Positions 1-11,550 of a DNA stretch of 64,000 nucleotides are shown here, in pieces. The DNA is taken from assembly GCA_037367355.1 (NCBI GenBank), contig CM074695.1, forward strand, positions 2,232,001 through 2,296,000, given 5' to 3'. This DNA comes from Neoscytalidium dimidiatum. Lineage: Eukaryota > Ascomycota > Dothideomycetes > Botryosphaeriales > Botryosphaeriaceae. Made by a program: the position numbers and the translations under genes. Under the pieces are notes generated by a model. That model searched no databases, had not been told where the DNA came from, and was given only the letters and a program-made list of their open reading frames with translations. Every line of letters begins with the position of its first letter. Position 1 is the first letter of the stretch.

Positions 1-502
1 GTCAAAGCGCAGTACTTCGTTGCGCAGCAGGCGCATAAATACCTCGAAAATGGCGGAAAATTGATATTGATGTCAAGTGTGGCTTCTGTCATGGTAAGAC
101 CTTCGATCCGGCCCCTTTACCTATGTCAGAACGAACAATAGTAAAATACTGCAGGGCGTTGCACGACACGCAATATACAGTGCATCTAAAGCAGCGGTTG
201 CAGGCATGGTGAAGTGCCTTGCATGGGAATTCGGGTCACGGAACATCACAGTCAACGCTGTGGCCCCTGGTGGGATCAAGAGTGATATGTTCGACGAATC
301 CGCAAGGAATTATATACCAGGAGGAGACAAGATGTCGCTCGAGCAGGTCGGCGCCATAATCTCTAACTTTAGTCCTTTCCGAAGGATCGGATTGCCTGAA
401 GATGTGGCCGGGGTGGTTGCGCTGTTGTCGAGCCCGGAGGCGCAGTGGCTGACTGGGCAAACTATACATGTCAACGGCGGAACACATATGGCGACGTCTT
501 AA
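1..502 (+). CDS. SDR oxidoreductase, C-terminal part (hydroxynaphthalene reductase-like)
   Basis: The gene enters from the left edge, so its N-terminus and NAD(P)-binding glycine motif lie outside the window. Exons are 1-93 and 155-502, with a 61-base intron (GTAAG...CTGCAG) that restores one frame. Visible SDR features are a serine-rich strand (LMSSVAS), the catalytic YSASK motif just after the intron, and the strand NVAPGG-like segment VNAVAPGGIKSDMFDE. The run APGGIKSDMFDE followed by a PGG is typical of fungal trihydroxy/tetrahydroxynaphthalene and versicolorin reductases, which use NADPH to reduce polyhydroxy aromatics in melanin or polyketide pathways. The C-terminus HVNGGTHMATS closes normally. 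Substrate is inferred from family resemblance only; no polyketide synthase is visible in the window. Confidence 0.85.
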
Positions 503-1572
503 GTTGGGCAGCAGTGAAAGCGGATGGTTAGCGTCTCATCGTCGTGTTCAAGTCTGCTAAGATTTTGTCAAGTCTAGATTTGGTACAATGATACCCTGTA
601 GTTCCGTTAATTCGCCGCTAATTTCCAGAGAGTTCATTCGCATGGCATCACCACTACTTCGTGCTCGCTTCTTCATCTAGGAATTTAGCATCTTGCACTA
701 CAAGATCGGCAACGACTTTTATCTCGGCTCAACAGCTTGGTTGCTGGCGGGTGCGGACGACTGGTAAGCTACATAAGTGACACAGGGTGTGATCTTGGTA
801 AACATTGGATTGAGGGTCTGCATCACATACTAGTTGATTGGCACGTCGATCTGGCTCCGGCAATCCAATAGTATACCACTGCTGTGTTACAAAACAGGTA
901 CGTACTGCATCAACCAAGCGGACGCGGCCGCACGCGTGGAACCGAGTGAGTATGACACGCTGCGCAGAGTAGCTGGCCAAGTCTCGTACAAGCTTTGAAT
1001 ACAACGAGGCAGCCAACATGGTGTGAGGGCAAGACGATGATGCCAGGGTCGCATGTTCGGACGGGAATTTTGGAGGCCGTCGGAGCGGGTCAGGCCGAGG
1101 GCGGAGAGCTATGCGGAGCGGAGAAGCGAAGCGGACACCTCCGCCGACGTGCGGCTCAGGACAGCTCCGGGATCGGAAGAGCGTCGAAAGCTTAAACATT
1201 TTTGTGTCGCCGCAGCTTGAAGAAAATGCGTCACTCAGTCAGAAACACCAGGCGCCGTGCATTCCTCGCCCTCTCCCTCGCGTCGTCGGCCGTCGGCGAG
1301 CAATCCGCAGTGACCACCCCGTCGAGCTCTCTTTAGCCGCAGACCTACCTCGGCCAATTGCCTCTCCCCGCCGCTCGACCGCGCTAGGTACCTCTTGCGC
1401 AAGCCGACATCAGCGCCGCCAGCCCACGTCTTGGTGCCTTTCCCGAGGCCTGTTTCCGCCCGCCTACCGCTATCTGCACCGCGCTGCGTATCGTTGCTGC
1501 GTTATTGGAGGCCCTGACCCGGAATACCTGAACAAGCCGCCGCTCTTCCGTCATCCTCTCTCGTAGCCCATC
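503..1572. other. intergenic; 5' leader of isocitrate dehydrogenase at the right end
   Basis: No convincing gene. Open frames here are short, GC-rich and lack recognisable domains. Roughly 1200-1572 is pyrimidine-rich and is probably promoter plus 5' untranslated leader of the next gene. Confidence 0.5.
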
Positions 1573-3275
1573 ATGCGCCCCTCCACCCTCTCTACCAGCA
1601 CTGCCACCAGGGCTTTCCGCTGCGCTTCTCCTGCGTCCCGCTGCCCCTCCGTCACCAGGACTTTTTCTTCATTCAGCGCCACTCGCCACGCTGCGAAGTC
1701 CGCTATCAGTGCCGCCCCGAATTCCCGTCTCGCCTCTTCTCTATTCTCCGCCAACCCCACCAACTTCGCCGCTCCCATTGCGCTAGGCATTGCTGGACAG
1801 AAGAGAACCATGGCGACTGCCAAGAAGATTCAGGTCAAGAATCCGGTGGTTGAGCTGGATGGTGATGAGATGACTAGGATCATCTGGCAGGCCATCAAGG
1901 ACAAGGTACTACTCGCCAATTAGCTCTGAGCGGTACACGGGATGCTAACGAAACGGTACAATGTAGTTCATTCACCCGTGAGTATCAACCGCCCTCTCAA
2001 TATCGCTCGAATTGGCGCCTGACCATCCGAAGTTACCTCGACGTCGACCTCAAATACTACGATTTGGTGCGTACGACGATCGCTACAAAGGCAAGCGCAG
2101 CGTAGCTGATAAGGATATAGGGCATCCTGTACCGTGATGAGACCAATGACCAGGTCACGCTCGACGCTGCTGAGGCTATCAAGAAGTACTCAGTCGGTGT
2201 GAAGTGCGCCACCATTACCCCCGACGAGGCGCGCGTGAAGGAATTCAACCTGAAGAAGATGTGGCTTTCGCCCAATGGTACCATTAGGAACCACCTGGGC
2301 GGCACCGTGTTCCGCGAGCCCATTGTTATTCCCCGCATTCCTCGTCTCGTACCCGGTTGGAAGCAGCCGATCATCATTGGTCGCCATGCCTTCGGTGACC
2401 AATACCGCGCCAAGGATCGCGTCATTGATGAGGAGGGCACTCTGGAGATGGTCTTCACCCCTAAGGGCGGTAAGCCTGAGACCATCAAGGTTTTTGACTT
2501 CCCCAACGGTGGTGGTGTCGCTCAGACCCAGTACAACACTACTGAGTCCATCTCTGGTTTCGCGCATGCCTGTTTCAAGTATGCGCTCAGCAAGAAGATG
2601 CCTCTGTATATGAGCACCAAGAACACGATTCTGAAGAAGTATGATGGCCGCTTCAAGGATGTTTTCCAAGAGATCTATGAGAAGGAGTACAAGTCGGAAT
2701 TCGAGGCTAAGAACATCTGGTACGAGCACCGTCTTATTGACGACATGGTCGCCCAGATGATCAAGAGCGAGGGTGGTTTTGTGGCTGCCCTGAAGAGTAA
2801 GCACTTTCTCCAGAAGATATGGAAAGAACCGCGTGCTAACAACAGGTTAGACTACGATGGCGACGTTCAGTCTGACATTGTCGCCCAAGGCTTCGGCAGT
2901 CTGGGTCTCATGACCTCCGTCCTCATCACTCCTGACGGCAAGACCTTCGAGTCGGAGGCTGCCCACGGCACTGTCACCCGTCACTTCCGTGAGCACCAGA
3001 AGGGCAAGGAGACCAGCACCAACCCCATTGCCTCCATCTTCGCCTGGACGCGTAGTCTGGCGAAGCGTGGAGAGCTTGACGGCACTCCCGAGGTTGTTGC
3101 TTTCGCCGAGGCGCTTGAGAAGGCCTGTGTTGACACTGTTGACATCGACGGTATCATGACTAAGGACCTGGCACTCGCTTGCGGCAAGAAGGACAGGGAT
3201 GCATACGTCACTACCAACGGCTACCTTGATGCCGTTGAGAGGAGACTGAAGCAGGGCCTCAAGGAGAAGTTGTAA
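1573..3275 (+). CDS. idp1: NADP-dependent isocitrate dehydrogenase, mitochondrial with internal cytosolic start
   Basis: This enzyme oxidatively decarboxylates isocitrate to 2-oxoglutarate and makes NADPH. Exons are 1573-1905, 1967-1977, 2033-2066, 2121-2796 and 2851-3275, giving 492 residues. The body from [18 protein letters not shown] to the end is about 410 residues, the usual size of eukaryotic NADP-IDH. Family blocks seen include [10 protein letters not shown], the [12 protein letters not shown] region and YDGDVQSD. Residues 1-79 are Ser/Arg/Ala-rich and almost acid-free, as expected of a mitochondrial presequence. A second ATG at 1810 in the context ACCATGG starts MATAKK, so one gene could give mitochondrial and cytosolic forms. 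The second exon is only 11 bases. The last intron (2797-2850) is 54 bases and stop-free, so its retention would add 18 residues. The C-terminus (KEKL) is not a standard SKL peroxisomal signal. Confidence 0.93.
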
Positions 3276-4428
3276 GTTGAGGAAGAAGCGTGATATGTGC
3301 ATTTACTGGAGGAGAGAAGATAGACGGACTAAATATCAATACGGCGGCACGATTGCATATGGGCCCATTTCGCGTTGGATTTCGGAGAAGAATGTATAGA
3401 GCACATCGGTGGGCAGAGATCATCATTTGTATATTGAGAGTCTTCTCAGAGAAACCTTTTTTTTTTTTTTTCAAAATTTACCAGTCGCAGCGACTTGGAC
3501 GGCTGTAGTAGAAATAATGCGGCCCCAGCACCACGTCCTCCCTTTCGGTCTACGACAACCTTGCTCCGACCTACGCTGAGGTTTAGCCTCTTCTAGCATA
3601 CATCAGGTTGTTGTAATTCTTATTAGCCATGGGAATGCATGCACTGTACGATCCGTCGTTCAGCTCGATCTCTGGAAGCTTAACTAATGCGCCACAGTAT
3701 GACGCTAGCTTTTGAGGAATAGACTCAAAACACATAACTAAGTGACACGAAACAGGATTTAATTATACGACGAATTGGATGATGGTATCAAACTATTATG
3801 CACCCACATTTGGCAAACTTGGCTCGATGATTGCTGCGTTACTAGCATCGTCAGCTAATAGCGTGGTTTGACTGAACATACAGTTTCGTCGGGCGATGGT
3901 GCGGTAGAAGCGAAGCGGCCGAAATAATGCAAACGGCTCGGTCGGTCGAGTATACCTAAAATCGCGGACTCTCTAGCGCCGTGAGGAAGCCCACTATATT
4001 AAAGAAAGCAGTGGTGCGTCCACAATGAGTGGAGCGATAGCATGGTAGCGGAAGTCATGCCTAGTAAGGTCGCCTACAATATTAAGAAGTGGATTTCACC
4101 CAGGTCCTTGGCCGCACAGCGCGCTTGTAGAGCGATAAGTGTATTGTGGTGCGGTCTCGCAAATCCGTTGTCGCTGCGAGTAGCGTCAAGTCATGTCCAT
4201 CAACCCAGTTGTATCGCGTGGAACAATCTCTTGGCCAGAGACTATAACTTAGAGTTAAGTCTCGGCTACGGTATAGTTTGCGTCGGCCCCTCTCGAGAGG
4301 AGCGCAATTATAAGCATGCTTTAATATCTTGCTCCGTAAATACCTCTACCACTTCAAGCGGCGCGAAGACTTATTACTCGGTAGCTGCGATAGATGAGAA
4401 TTTAGGAGCGCTTTCCTCTATTTTATAC
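3276..4428. other. intergenic, with a 15-base poly-T run
   Basis: Contains the 3' untranslated region of isocitrate dehydrogenase, a poly-T run at 3457-3471, and otherwise no recognisable gene up to the regulator relic. Open frames upstream of the zinc cluster (from 4042) look like random sequence. Confidence 0.5.
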
Positions 4429-5606
4429 ATCTCATCAACTGCCTCTCGGAGGCGCCACATCACATCGTGCGATGCCTGCCGTGGAAGAAAAGTCCGTTGT
4501 GACCGACAACAACCAATCTGCTCAGCTTGCCGTACCGCAGGACGCGAATGTTTCTACAACGAGAGCACCACCCGGTATCTCAGCAATGCCGATCGCAACC
4601 AACGCTGTAGCGTGCGCCGGCGCCCGCGGAGCCTGTCGAGCTGTGACACAATCAACGCGGGACTGGAAAGGTTAGAAGCTCTGCTTCAACAGCTGACAAG
4701 CGAATTCAGCGGCTCCATCTTCGTTTCCGGAGACCCAGGCAACGCATACAAGCCTAGCACCTGAGCAGAGCCCACCCGGCAGATAGCTCAAGATATGAAG
4801 AACCTGTTTGGAGAGACCACCGTACCCGAACATCATAGTGACGACAAGGTCGCTAAGTTCCAGACTCTGCTGTAAGAGACGAAAAAAACACTGAGGAAAA
4901 CGAGAGAGAAGAACGCAAAGGACTGTGCCTTTCAGCTTACGGAGTCCACACCATTCTGTACGTTTACTTTGGCTGTTGTCAAGAGCGTGGAATGGAAATG
5001 TTGGGCCGTGTGGTGGTGTGGGTTCCGAAAGAACAGAGGAACAAGTTAATGCCAATGGAGTTCCGACGCTCGTACGTTGCACTTCATCTCTGCAGATGAA
5101 TCACTTAAGTAATTTACCTTACTAGCTTACTGAACGACTCAATATCTCTTCTCAAAACCCGTTCTTCGTTCGAAAAAGACACGTACTTTGAACGCTTTCG
5201 GTGGTTTCTCAACACGCATTCTGCATTTCAATGTATCTTCTCGGTTTTCTCAGAGGTTCGGCAGTTGGGAAATGAATCTCTGGAAGATGTTCAGACCCGC
5301 GACTGGGCAATCGGTGCGCTGAAAGAAATTGTAAACCTTCACGAAGGCACAGAGTCAAGGCCACGGGCAGTCGTTTATAGGTATACCGAGCGGCTTGAGG
5401 AAATTCGCAAAAAGAGCGCGGTGGATAAAGCCCAAACGCAGTACAGTGCAGACTTGCCACCTTTACATTCACCAGCATCAGTGCCGACCAGCTCTTCTGA
5501 ATCAATGGTTTCAGTGACCTCAGTTACATGGTCAGACTCCAGAAAAAAGGCTGACATCTGCGCTATTGCATTGACGGACGGTAGCTGGGATACGGATGGA
5601 CTTTAA
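4429..5606 (+). pseudogene. Zn2Cys6 transcription factor, decayed
   Basis: A fungal Zn2Cys6 binuclear cluster is clear at about 4462-4550: CDACRGRKVRCDRQQPICSAC followed by a sixth cysteine, preceded by basic residues. A leucine-rich helix (LERLEALLQQL) follows, as in the linker/dimer region of this family. An ATC codon at 4429 sits where a start codon would be expected, so the start may be lost; the only in-frame ATGs are far upstream in non-coding-like sequence. An in-frame TGA at 4762 is followed by coding-like sequence in the same frame up to a TAA near 4873. A further open stretch (about 5150-5606) reads as a soluble helical protein and may be the C-terminal part. I infer a dead regulator; a multi-exon live gene with unusual splicing is the alternative. 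Confidence 0.6.
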
Positions 5607-5708
5607 GTTTAGATTTCTTTATTCACCAAAAACTCTCGGGTTGGCGTTTGCTAAGAGTGATACAGTTATCCTCCCTCTCTACCACTTCCATCCCGATGAA
5701 ATGACCTG

Positions 5709-5981
5709 TACATCTTTGGTGAAGTCAACGGTCCCTGCATCTTGATTGCCTGGGTGCTCTACCCAGAGTTTAACTAGCGCCCCCTTGAGGAGATGGACTT
5801 GGTGTTCGCTAGCGACAGCGTCTGGAATTGGGATGCCGAGAAGAACTTTGCCAAGCTCAAGGCCGAGAACCAGCATCTAAAGGGTCATGTCTACGACGGC
5901 CACAAGACAAAGAACTCAAGCGAGGAGGTCTATCAGCAGGAAATAATCAATGGTGAGCAAGTGCAAATGTTGAATTTATAA
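5709..5981 (+). pseudogene. MFS sugar transporter, C-terminal remnant
   Basis: The frame reads a hydrophobic end-of-helix segment (IFGEVNGPCILIAWVLYPE), a stop codon, then RPLEEMDLVFASDS and WDAEKNFAKLKAEN. This matches the end of fungal sugar-porter MFS proteins, where helix 12 is followed by PETxxRxLEEIDxLF. The stop falls at the position of the variable polar residue between PE and R. Nothing upstream can be read as the other eleven helices, so only the tail of the gene survives. It sits 100 bases beyond the decayed Zn2Cys6 regulator, suggesting that a small regulator-transporter unit has been lost. Confidence 0.65.
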
Positions 5982-6063
5982 TGGACTTTCTGAGAGCGGA
6001 AGGGAACACGCTTCGAACAAGAGGTGTTACATATTTGCATTGTACCTGAACAGTCATTATACA

Positions 6064-7280
6064 TTACACCTTGTCCTGGTACTTGCCGGCCATCTTCTCA
6101 AGCAACAACTTGAAAACGGTGTCTTCATCCAGCCTATCCGAACCAACAATGCTCCTTGTCGCGGGCTGCAGAACGGCCTCCTCAATCTCATACAACTTCC
6201 CTTCCGCAGAGTAGATGGCTTGCCCGTTCCTAGACTTATCCACCATCAACAACGCTGCCGAACGTGCGACTACGTCTGGTGACTGGGTTTTCGCTCCCAC
6301 TGATTCGACAACGGCGGCCGGCACGATTCCAGTATCGGTCCAGGCAGGGTTGATGATGTTGAGCCTGATTGGAAGGTTCGCCGACTGGATATTCGGAAGC
6401 AAACCGCGGAGTACTCCGAGTACGCCGTGTTTTGCGATTGCTAGCCAGATGAGTTAGTCATACTGTGCGAATTGCGCCCGTTAATGATGATCAGTAGCTT
6501 GGGCTACCCTCTTATTGAACCCAGGCCTCGTCCTACCCTCCGTCCGCGGTTTCTCACGAGGTAAACTTACCATAGTCAGCAGCACGCATCCTTTGAAAGC
6601 CTATATCAAGAAGGAGAAGTTAGTACGAGAATAGTATCTCTAGAGACCCGCAGTATACAGCGCTTGCAAAGCCCCTCACTGCCTCGGAAACACTTACTTG
6701 TAGAAGACGCAGTCAGAACAATGCTCCCGCCCCCATTCTGCCTCTCGGGCTTCAAGTAATGTAACCCTAAAGTTGCGGTGTTGATCACGCCTCTCAGGTT
6801 AACGTCGATAACCTGGTACGACGGCTCCAGAAGATCGCCGTTCTCGTCTACATTCTCCTCCAGATAGTTGACGCGCGTGGAGATACCGGCGTTGGCAAAG
6901 ACGTGGTCGATCCGGCCGTGCAGCTGCTTAGCCTTCTTAAAAAGTGCTAGCAAGTCCGCCCAGCTAGTCACATCGGTACGCTGGAAGGCTAAGTGGTCCG
7001 TCGGCGGCACTGGCGGCTCGTTGATGTCACCCGCAACGACGAATGCGCCCAGAGATAGCATCAATTTGACTGTCGCAAGACCAATGCCAGATGAACCACC
7101 TGTGAGTGAGATTGGTCTGGTCAGCAAGTCTGTTCTCAAGCATGGTTCGTGCGGTAGATTTTGGTATGAGGGAGAGGGGGAACAGGAGCGTGGATCTTCG
7201 CCTTACGTACCTGTAATCAACACGACTTGGCCTTTGAGACTGGCCAGGACCGCGTCGTCGAAGGTTATTTCTGACAGCAT
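6064..7280 (-). CDS. SDR oxidoreductase (classical type)
   Basis: Exons on the minus strand are 7280-7211, 7099-6698, 6600-6571 and 6440-6064, giving 292 residues with consistent phases. Residues 23-30 (TGGSSGIG) form the NAD(P)-binding turn. An acidic DIN after the second strand hints at NAD preference. NAG follows in strand 4 (FANAGIS). The catalytic serine lies in TASSTS and the catalytic pair is Tyr167/Lys171 (DYAIAKHG). INPAWTDTG is the family's usual PG-like substrate loop. The closest familiar type is the fungal 15-hydroxyprostaglandin-dehydrogenase-like SDR group of about 290 residues; the substrate is unknown. The 30-base third exon and two short introns could be mispredicted by automatic callers. 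Confidence 0.88.
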
Positions 7281-8431
7281 GGTGATCGAGGTTGATATTG
7301 AGCAATTGGTCCACTAGCAAATTCAGAGACAGGTAGTATTATGAGCTGCCTAATCGTACCTCTGCAAAACTGACGTAGATTGCTGCGGCTGAGTTGGCGA
7401 ACACCTGAGTAAATAGCTGGGTTGAGTGTCCCTTCACGCTTCCCCACCTCCCCTTTCATTAACTACGGCCCCTCAGACGATTGACGTATTGTAGGTGCGT
7501 ATGCCCTTGCAGGCAGGCTGGACCCGGAGCAGCCACTGTAAAGGGCCGATTTGCCCTCGATGCCAAAAAGAGTCATTTGCACGCGAACATCGGACCCTCC
7601 CCCCCACAACGCTTGATTACGATAGGATCCAGAACGTGACCATCTGACTCGTACACACGCGATTTAATGTTTTCGGTGCAGCACAAGCATTTTTAAACGG
7701 AATGGCCCGTCCTCGCTTACTTCCTTCAGCATGGCACATCAACATCCGCGACCCGCGATTGGGCAGAAGCATGTCTTTGCGCTTTGTTAGTGGCCGTTGA
7801 AGCAACCGGACATATCTTACAAAACGCCCTTTCCTCCGCAACACTCTCTGAAGCCCTGCCTCGCGATTCATACATTGCTCCAGCCGGCCGAGGTGGCGGC
7901 AGCTCTTCAATTTTCCGCGTCATGATATCGTACTCTCAAACCCGTCTAATGCCCATAACGGCAGGAATTCCGATTACCTGCATGTTGTCAAGAGCGTTTC
8001 TCGCATGGTGTCTTTCCCAAAACTCGTCTTCACGTTGTCCGCACAGCCACCTCTCTCTTCAAGGATACCCACCAAGTCCGCGATTCGTTGCATGACAGGC
8101 TGCATTGAATATTTTCCGATTCGACCTCCCTGATCTTCTCCGTCAATCTCTCCGTATAAAGGCGAGCGCCAAGCATCATCGTTAATGCTGCTAAGCGGAA
8201 CAAAGAGCGTGGTGATGGCCAGTGTGGTGCATCTGAGACCCGAAAAAAGCTAAGAAAAGTCAAAGCAGTGTTAGGATGAAGCTTAGCCTTGACTCGTATT
8301 TGTTCCAGCCAGAAGATCCTGACGAGGCCCTGCTCAAGCAAGGGCGGACCCAGCACTACAAACGATTTACATCTACTTCAGCATCGTAGCATCCGACCGC
8401 TGTGAGTTTCTTCGTAATAAGTGACTGCAGA
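7281..8431. other. intergenic between divergent genes
   Basis: Lies between the 5' end of the minus-strand SDR and the 5' end of the rhodopsin-domain gene, so it probably holds both promoters. Several short open frames on both strands have no recognisable domain or coding character. Confidence 0.5.
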
Positions 8432-9759
8432 ATGGCCTCTGATTCTACGCCGCTGACGGAAATCCCTACACCTTCTGGCTGGGGTCTGTTGGAGCTGATT
8501 ATTGTCCTACTCATCCTCACCTGGGTCACTGTCATCGTTCGAACGATCGTCCGTATCAAGATCAACGCGTTAGGCCTCGATGACTGGCTTATGATCGTGG
8601 GCCTGGTACGTAGGGTTATATACCTTAGCCAATCCTTCATCGCTGACATCTTCGTCCTCAGATCACCTTCTCGATCACTTGCACGTTAGTCATTCTGACC
8701 GTATACCATGGCGCTGGGGCTCGAGCTGCTCAGCTCAGTGAGTATGATAACTTGCAAGGCCGCAAGGTGAGCTTCTCATGGCATGGATATGTTCCTATCT
8801 TCTTGCGGCTGACAGTCTTCCAGTGGTTCGTCCATGCGCAGCTGATCTACTGCCTGACGACTATCCCCATCAAGTGTAGCATCTGCGTTTCTCTGTTGCG
8901 TATAGCAACGAAGCCAGGATTCAAATATGTGCTCTACACGATCATGGGAGTCACCGTCATCTCGTCCGGTGTATTCGAGATCGTCATTCTTACCTATTGC
9001 CGGCCGTTCGCAGCCAGCTGGGGCGGTGCGGAGGGTACCTGCGGAGCCCCAACCACGAACGCCAACATCGGCTACTTTTATTCGGCCGAGTGCATCTTGA
9101 CAGACTGGACGCTGGCAGTCCTTCCGGCCTTCATGCTCCACGATGTCCAGCTGAAGCGGCGCACGAAGGTCTCGGTTTCCATTATTCTGGCCATGGGAGC
9201 ATTGTAAGAAATCCCTTTCCCCTTCTACCCCCCCCCCCCCCAAAGCACGACCTGGACATTCCCTGACAAAGATCCTACAAACAGTGCTAGTACCGCGACT
9301 ATCGTGCGCCTCCGCTACCTCGTCCTCTACAATGACCCCGCCGAATTCCTCTACGGCGTCGCACCGATTGCCGTGTGGTCGCTTGTCGAAGAGGGTGTCG
9401 GCATCGTCGCAGGGTCCCTCGCGCCTCTTCGCCCACTGTTCAAGTACATTCCGTTCCTGCGTAGCTCAGCGGCGGCGAGCAGCGGCGGCGGCGGCGGTGG
9501 TGGAAGAAGCGGATCTGGATTCGGGTTCAAGGCTTTCTCGAGCGAGAGGAGGAGCGCGCACCGCAAGGGATCGATGAAGATGGACAACCTCGTGACCACC
9601 TCCGCCGCGTACGATCCGGAGCATGCGGCCAATAGAGAAGCTTATGGAGACGCAGACAGCCAGAAGCATATCTTGAAAGAGACGGATGTCATTATCGTTA
9701 CTAGCGATATCCATGGCAGCCAGACGGTGCAGAAAAAAACCCAGCGCCAGCACTATTGA
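8432..9759 (+). CDS. rhodopsin-domain integral membrane protein
   Basis: Exons are 8432-8605, 8662-8766, 8824-9203 and 9285-9759, giving 377 residues. Seven hydrophobic segments can be placed: residues from about 20 (LLELIIVLLILTWVTVIV), then after GLDDWLMIVGL, around FVHAQLIYCL, YVLYTIMGVTVISSGVFEI, the NIGYFYSAECILTDWTLAV segment, VSVSIILAMGAF and the APIAVWSLVEEGVGI segment. The motifs LDDW, CRP...W and the DWTLAVLPAFML loop are typical of the large fungal rhodopsin-domain (PTH11-related) family, whose ligands are mostly unknown. The cytosolic tail has a Gly run and a Ser/Arg-rich patch. The second intron (57 bases, 8767-8823) is stop-free and a multiple of three. The third intron carries a 14-base C run at 9228-9241. 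Confidence 0.88.
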
Positions 9760-11550
9760 TGTCAGATAGACCAAAGTAATACAGATACCGCTATATATCT
9801 AGACAGATCAAGCGCGCCATTCAGTGAGCTACTGTATCTTTTAACAGTAAGCTATCTTTACACCGTTTGATTGCTCACCTGCAAAAGGCGGATATGATGC
9901 GCGTCCACACTGATCCTGCATGATCTATATCCGCTCGCAGTAGACTTGCCCATACTTGATATCCTCTTGCACAGAACGGAATCACGTCAATAATTAAAGC
10001 CAGTGGGCATTATTAAATGTTGCCGGTAAAGCATGTGGAACGCTTCCAAGTATTAGGCAACGTAATGTGCAATAGGAATAGTTCCCTGACTGTGCCCTGC
10101 CTGAAGGTCTGTCTTTGCGTTTCCACTGAAATTTGAATAAGCACAGCTCTCGAAGGTTGAAGCCTGGTGTACCAATCTGGAGTTGGGGAAGCAGAAATGG
10201 AGGGATCTACTTCGCCGCGTCGGAGCCAGATTTGGAAACAGACCATACAACCCGAGTGGTTGGGCGCGAGCATACCAAGCAATATTTGCTGGACACGAGA
10301 GCTGAAATTCGTTACCTGAAAAATAAAGTCTTGGTTAGAGATTTGACACAATCGACAGCTCTTCATTTGTACAGGGCTCGTTGAGAAAGAGTCCACGAGA
10401 ATCTTTCTTTAGGAGCCAAGACATTCCGCTTCCGGATCCAATGGGTGAGATCTATGACGTTCTTGGGACGTTTCTTTTAGGCCATGAGACCCGGGACAAC
10501 CCAAGCTTGAAGACGATTTTCTGGATAGGGTTTGGCCGGTACGTGTACTTTCAGCATTTAAGTTACTAAACACTAAAGCTAATTCACTTACCGTCTAGGT
10601 ACGACTAAAGCAGGATCATTACTACATACTCGCGCAAAGAATAGAAGAGTCAAAATACATGTGGGTAGAGTTCGGGCTATTGTTCGACAAACGGCTTCAT
10701 ACGTGCAGAAAACACGTCATGATCAACTATACGGGGGATGGTTCTGTTCTCGAAGCATGGCATTCCTTTCTCATTGTGCTCATGGTGGTACACAAGACCC
10801 CATCTTACGTGATGAGTGGGGGTGAATTTATTGCAGCTCAAAATCCAGAACCACACGCGACTATTTCGCGTGTGATCAGTCATTGCTAAAGTGAGTCAAT
10901 AAATTTACATGCCTAACAATATTGAATTTACCACTGTGTGAGCAAGGCCGATCCGCCAAACTGGAAGATCTTTCAAGAGTTGCTTTGCAAGTACGTCTAC
11001 GCAGAACCACAGCTCCCTCAAACGGTGGCACGGGTGGATACGGTTGCGGCGGTTACGGTTTAGTGGCAACTCGCGCTGGATGATTGGTGAAAGCAATTGA
11101 GCTTTTGCTGAAAGGATCTGCCTCATGACTCCCGATAAGTACTGAGTTTCTCAGGCGAGCTTGGCAAAAGAAAAGGGTACATGATCCGGCCGGGAGGCAG
11201 ACGAATGAGCCATCGTGTGTGGTAGTGCCGTCGTGTCTCTGATATTCTGAGGGCTCCAGATTGCATGGATGCCATCATCGGTCAAAGGGTCGCAGTTGGA
11301 TGAGAAAACTGGGCGAGATTGACTCACTCTGACTGAATGGCTTAAGAGGTTGTTGAGTCACAGAGTAACTCTCGTCAGGCGAGATGGTGGCGGAGAGCGA
11401 TCCTTCAGGCTGCAGCGGTAGCCGGGACGACTCCGGCTGTGGCCAGTGCGCACAGACGGCGAAATCCCACCCACTTCGGCGCGGCGGGCGTCGACATTTG
11501 AAGGCGAGCAGCAGCAGCACAAGCACACCTCCACACCTCAATCGCCCAAC
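9760..11550. other. intergenic region, mostly featureless
   Basis: Apart from a weak HET-like relic on the minus strand (10013-10366, separate entry), nothing in this stretch has coding character. The last ~300 bases are the promoter and leader of the eIF3i gene. Confidence 0.5.
10013..10366 (-). pseudogene. possible HET-type N-terminal fragment
   Basis: On the minus strand a frame starting with Met at 10366 reads MKSCRLCQ near its start and later SGCMVCFQIW. Fungal heterokaryon-incompatibility (HET) proteins often begin with a Cys-x-x-Cys segment followed some 40-60 residues later by a SGCxxC-x-x-x-W segment, which this resembles. No HET domain follows, and the frame ends after about 118 residues. 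The match is by eye and weak; a chance open frame is quite possible. Confidence 0.25.

Noticed and set aside
729..1199. 156-codon minus-strand frame
   Set aside because: No domain, odd Arg/Cys-rich composition, lies in promoter-like DNA; chance frame in GC-rich sequence.
2190..2804. 204-codon minus-strand frame opposite isocitrate dehydrogenase
   Set aside because: Leu/Val-rich mirror of the real gene's codon usage; no independent support.
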